Of a DNA stretch of 8,436 bases, positions 6,137-8,436 are shown piece after piece (the first letter of the stretch is position 1; each line of letters begins with the position of its first letter). The notes beneath the pieces were generated by a model that worked only from the letters and a program-made list of their open reading frames with translations, searched no databases and was not told the DNA's origin. The DNA comes from a bacterium (GTDB lineage: Bacteria; Krumholzibacteriota; Krumholzibacteria; LZORAL124-64-63), in contig JAASSM010000046.1 of assembly GCA_021767885.1 (NCBI GenBank), forward strand, positions 1 to 8,436. The letters run 5' to 3'. The translations under genes were made by a program, and so were the position numbers.

Positions 6137-8359
6137 ATGCGCAGGTTCGGCAGCGAATCGCACTGGCTGATCATCACCATCGGACTGTACCTGGTGGTGG
6201 TGGCGGCGGTGATGCTCATCGAGCACCGGCACGACCACGCGCGGGCGCTCGCCGAGATCGACCGCCGCCTGCTCGTCGTGGCCGCCGGCGTGCCGCACGT
6301 CCTGGCCGAGGATTTCCACGACCGCGCCACCGGACCGGACGCCATCTCGCCCGAGGAGGACGCGCGCAACCAGGCCGCGCTCACCGACTACGCCCGCGCC
6401 ACCGGCGTGCGCTGGGTCTGGACCGACATCGCCATCGATGGGCGCTTCTTCCTGACGGCCTGCAACCGGACCGAGCAGTCCGATCAGCCGGGCCTGGAGA
6501 CCGACTACTTCGTGGCGTACGACACGGTCGCCGACGCCGAGCGCCGTGCCATGGCCGGCGAGGAGCCGGTCTTCACCACCCTGGACGACAGGTGGGGGAC
6601 GTTCCGCGCCGTGTTCGTCCCGCACACCTCCCCCGGCGGCCGCCGCTACCTGGCGGCGGCCGAGTACGAGCTCGCGCACGTCGAGGCCGAGCTCTGGCGC
6701 GAGACCCGGCGCCTGCTGCTCATCGCCGCGGCGCTGCTGCTGGCGGTGGTGCCCATGTTCCTGGCGTACCGCCGCCTGGCCGGCCGTCAGGCCGCCCGTC
6801 TGGCCGCGGCGAACCAGGAGCTGATCCGCGGTCGCCAGCGCCTGGCCACCATCCTCGATTCCATCCACGAGGCGGTCATCGCCACCGACGCCGGGCAGCG
6901 GATCATCCATGCCAACCCCGTGGCCGGCCTGCTGCTCGGACGCGACCCCGAGCTGCTCGTCGGTCGAGCGCTCGACGACACGGTCCGCCTGCAGGGCCTG
7001 CAGGACCAGGCGCCCGTGACCGGCCTGGCCGCGCGCGTGCGCGCGAGCGGAACCGCGGTGGTCCTGGGCCGCGGCGTGGGGCTGCACCGCGAGGACGGCA
7101 AGGCCGTGGTGGTGGCCGCCAGCGCCGCGCCCATCGCCGGCCCGGGGCCCGACGGCGAGCCGGCCGGCGTGGTGGCCGTGCTGCGCGACGTCACCGAGCA
7201 GGTGCGTCTGGACGCGCGCCTGCGGCAGTCGCAGAGGCTGGAGTCGGTGGGGCGGCTGGCGGGCGGCGTGGCGCACGACTTCAACAACCTGCTCATGGCC
7301 ATCCTCGGCTCGGCCGAGCTGCTGGCCGAACGTCTGGCCGATCACGCCGAGCTGCGGGACGACGTGGCGCGCATCCGCACCGCCGGCCAGCGGGCCGCGG
7401 AGCTGACGCGCCAGCTCCTGGTCTTCTCGCGCCGGCAGCCCCCTGCGACGCGGGTGGTGGACCTGCACGAGGTGGTGCGCGAGACCGTGGTGCTGCTCGA
7501 TCACAGCCTGGACCGTCGCATCGAGCTGGAGATCCGGCTCGATGCTTCCTGCGCGCAGGTCCGTGGCGATCAGGCGCGCCTGGGCAGCGCCCTGATGAAC
7601 CTGGCGATCAACGCCCGCGACGCCATGCCCGAGGGGGGGACGCTCACCCTGCGGACGGCCAACGTGCGCGGCGAGGAGGGCGATCTCGCCGGGCGCGACC
7701 TGGTGGAGCTCACCGTCGCCGACACCGGCACCGGCATGAGTGCCGAGGTCCGCGAGCGGGTCTTCGAGCCATTCTTCTCCACCAAGGACGTGGGCCAGGG
7801 CACGGGCCTGGGCATGTCGGTGGTCTACGGCGCCATCCGCGACCTCGGTGGCACCATCGACGTGCGCAGCGAGGCGGGCCAGGGGACGCGGCTGCGGATC
7901 CTGCTGCCGGTGGTGGAGGGGCCGACCGCCGCGCCGTCGGTCCCCGGAGCGCGATCGGCCGAGGGGCTGCGCGGCCGCCGCGTGCTGCTGGTGGAGGACG
8001 AGCCGGACCTGCGCGGCCTGGCCCGGCGGGTCCTGACTCGCTACGGCTGCGAGGTGGAGGCGGCGGCCGATGGCGTGGAGGCCGAGGCGGTGGTCCGTCA
8101 GGGCGACCCCGGGCGGTTCGATGCCGTGGTCCTGGACCTGGTCATGCCCCGTCGCGACGGTCCGGCCACCTTCGCGGTGCTGCGCGACCTGGATCCCGGC
8201 CTGCCCGTCCTGGTGTGCTCCGGCTACGACGCCTCGCTCCAGGCGGCGAACCTGCTCGAGCAGCCAGCCACCGCCTACCTGACCAAGCCCTACGATCGCC
8301 ATGCCCTCGCCGCCGCGCTGCTGGGCCTGCTGCAGGACGGCGACGGGGCGAGAGCCTGA
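6137..8359 (+). CDS. Hybrid sensor histidine kinase (TM-sensor-TM-PAS-HisKA-HATPase-REC)
   Basis: 740-residue inner-membrane kinase. Membrane segments at about 9-28 and 192-210 flank an extracytoplasmic domain of about 160 residues; its end ('WGTFRAVFVPHTSPGGRRYLAAAEYE', about 153-177, given in outline) resembles a Cache-type sensor. A PAS domain spans about 233-355 ('LDSIHEAVIATDAGQRIIHANPVA'-like start, 'VVAVLRDVTEQVRL' end). The kinase core has H380 in 'GGVAHDFNNLL', N-box 'MNLAINARDAMPEGG' (N492), G1 'VADTGTGM' (D529), F-box 'VFEPFFSTK' (542-550) and G2 'GTGLGMS'. A C-terminal receiver (about 614-735) has E620-D621, phosphoacceptor D667 in 'VLDLVMP', S695 and K717 in 'LTKPYD'. All catalytic residues are intact. 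There is no DNA-binding or other output domain, so phosphate must go to a separate phosphotransfer protein or regulator, or the receiver autoregulates the kinase. It is last in the plus-strand operon. Confidence 0.95.
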   Translation: MRRFGSESHWLIITIGLYLVVVAAVMLIEHRHDHARALAEIDRRLLVVAAGVPHVLAEDFHDRATGPDAISPEEDARNQAALTDYARATGVRWVWTDIAIDGRFFLTACNRTEQSDQPGLETDYFVAYDTVADAERRAMAGEEPVFTTLDDRWGTFRAVFVPHTSPGGRRYLAAAEYELAHVEAELWRETRRLLLIAAALLLAVVPMFLAYRRLAGRQAARLAAANQELIRGRQRLATILDSIHEAVIATDAGQRIIHANPVAGLLLGRDPELLVGRALDDTVRLQGLQDQAPVTGLAARVRASGTAVVLGRGVGLHREDGKAVVVAASAAPIAGPGPDGEPAGVVAVLRDVTEQVRLDARLRQSQRLESVGRLAGGVAHDFNNLLMAILGSAELLAERLADHAELRDDVARIRTAGQRAAELTRQLLVFSRRQPPATRVVDLHEVVRETVVLLDHSLDRRIELEIRLDASCAQVRGDQARLGSALMNLAINARDAMPEGGTLTLRTANVRGEEGDLAGRDLVELTVADTGTGMSAEVRERVFEPFFSTKDVGQGTGLGMSVVYGAIRDLGGTIDVRSEAGQGTRLRILLPVVEGPTAAPSVPGARSAEGLRGRRVLLVEDEPDLRGLARRVLTRYGCEVEAAADGVEAEAVVRQGDPGRFDAVVLDLVMPRRDGPATFAVLRDLDPGLPVLVCSGYDASLQAANLLEQPATAYLTKPYDRHALAAALLGLLQDGDGARA

Positions 8360-8385
8360 CGCTCGCGTCCCGTCGTCCCGGTCGG

Positions 8386-8410
8386 GTCCGCGCCGCGGCG
8401 CGGACTATTT
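8386..8410 (+). terminator. Perfect 20-bp palindrome with short T-rich tail, probable terminator
   Basis: The left half GTCCGCGCCG is followed directly by its exact reverse complement (8386-8405), then TATTT. As RNA it folds into a GC-only-topped stem 27 nt after the hybrid-kinase stop. The T-rich tail is short, so termination efficiency is uncertain. On the opposite strand the palindrome begins at the last base of the convergent gene's stop codon and has no U-tract. It may therefore serve both convergent genes, with the plus-strand role better supported. Confidence 0.5.
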
Positions 8411-8436
8411 CAGCAGGACCAGCTGCCGGCCGCGCC
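8405..8436 (-). CDS. C-terminal tail of a convergent gene (partial)
   Basis: Only nine codons and a TAG are in view on the minus strand, reading 'RGRQLVLLK' then stop. Basic/Gly residues followed by 'xVLLK' at the very C-terminus are typical of FlgD-like or type IX secretion (Por) C-terminal sorting domains on surface or secreted proteins of FCB-type bacteria, where the last strand reads like 'G.R...k.vLlk'. The convergent placement and the palindrome immediately after the stop support a real gene end, but such a short stretch could be chance. Confidence 0.4.
   Translation of the reverse strand, partial: RGRQLVLLK

Noticed and set aside
6065..8302. 745-codon minus-strand open frame antisense to the hybrid kinase
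   Set aside because: Low-complexity His/Gln/Gly/Arg composition typical of antisense shadows of high-GC genes.
8358..8369. Small inverted repeat GACGC-TC-GCGTC just after the hybrid kinase stop
   Set aside because: Arms of 5 bp with a 2-nt loop are too short to fold well and common by chance at this GC content.

Overview
The window is a gene-dense, very GC-rich stretch of bacterial chromosome. It holds seven substantially visible protein genes, six of them complete, plus the last few codons of an eighth. I see no rRNA, tRNA, CRISPR array, insertion sequence or phage gene. A lipoprotein signal, kinases with two membrane segments flanking an extracytoplasmic domain, and a convergent gene ending in a 'VLLK' tail suggest a diderm bacterium, possibly of the FCB or deltaproteobacteria-like high-GC lineages. 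That placement is inference and no taxonomic marker is present.

Left half, minus strand, transcribed from about 4130 leftwards: a class I SAM-dependent methyltransferase (4130-3444); an endonuclease/exonuclease/phosphatase-fold lipoprotein (3438-2542) starting 5 nt after the methyltransferase stop; an 88-nt gap with a perfect 8-bp-arm hairpin; a membrane sensor histidine kinase with a GTG start (2453-1122); and, 17 nt on, an NtrC-type sigma-54-dependent response regulator (1104 to beyond base 1). The regulator runs off the window, so its DNA-binding end is not visible. Kinase and regulator form a classic adjacent two-component pair.

Middle (4131-4265): a 135-bp divergent intergenic region, locally less GC-rich, with several short perfect inverted repeats. 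The best is an 8-bp-arm repeat at 4152-4171, a good operator candidate for either or both divergent transcripts.

Right half, plus strand: a TrhA/hemolysin-III family 7-TM protein (4266-4922), a DUF819 family polytopic membrane protein (4944-6122, TTG start) and a hybrid sensor kinase (6137-8359). The kinase has two membrane segments, an extracytoplasmic domain, PAS, HisKA/HATPase and a C-terminal receiver. Gaps are 21 and 14 nt and each start has a convincing Shine-Dalgarno, so this is probably one operon. A perfect 20-bp palindrome follows (8386-8405). It overlaps the stop codon of a convergent minus-strand gene of which only nine codons and the stop are in view.

The most distinctive arrangement is the membrane protein pair (TrhA, DUF819) tightly linked to a hybrid kinase with no DNA-binding output, lying back-to-back with a transcript whose downstream genes are a complete kinase/regulator pair. 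No clearly new defence, mobile or biosynthetic system is evident.
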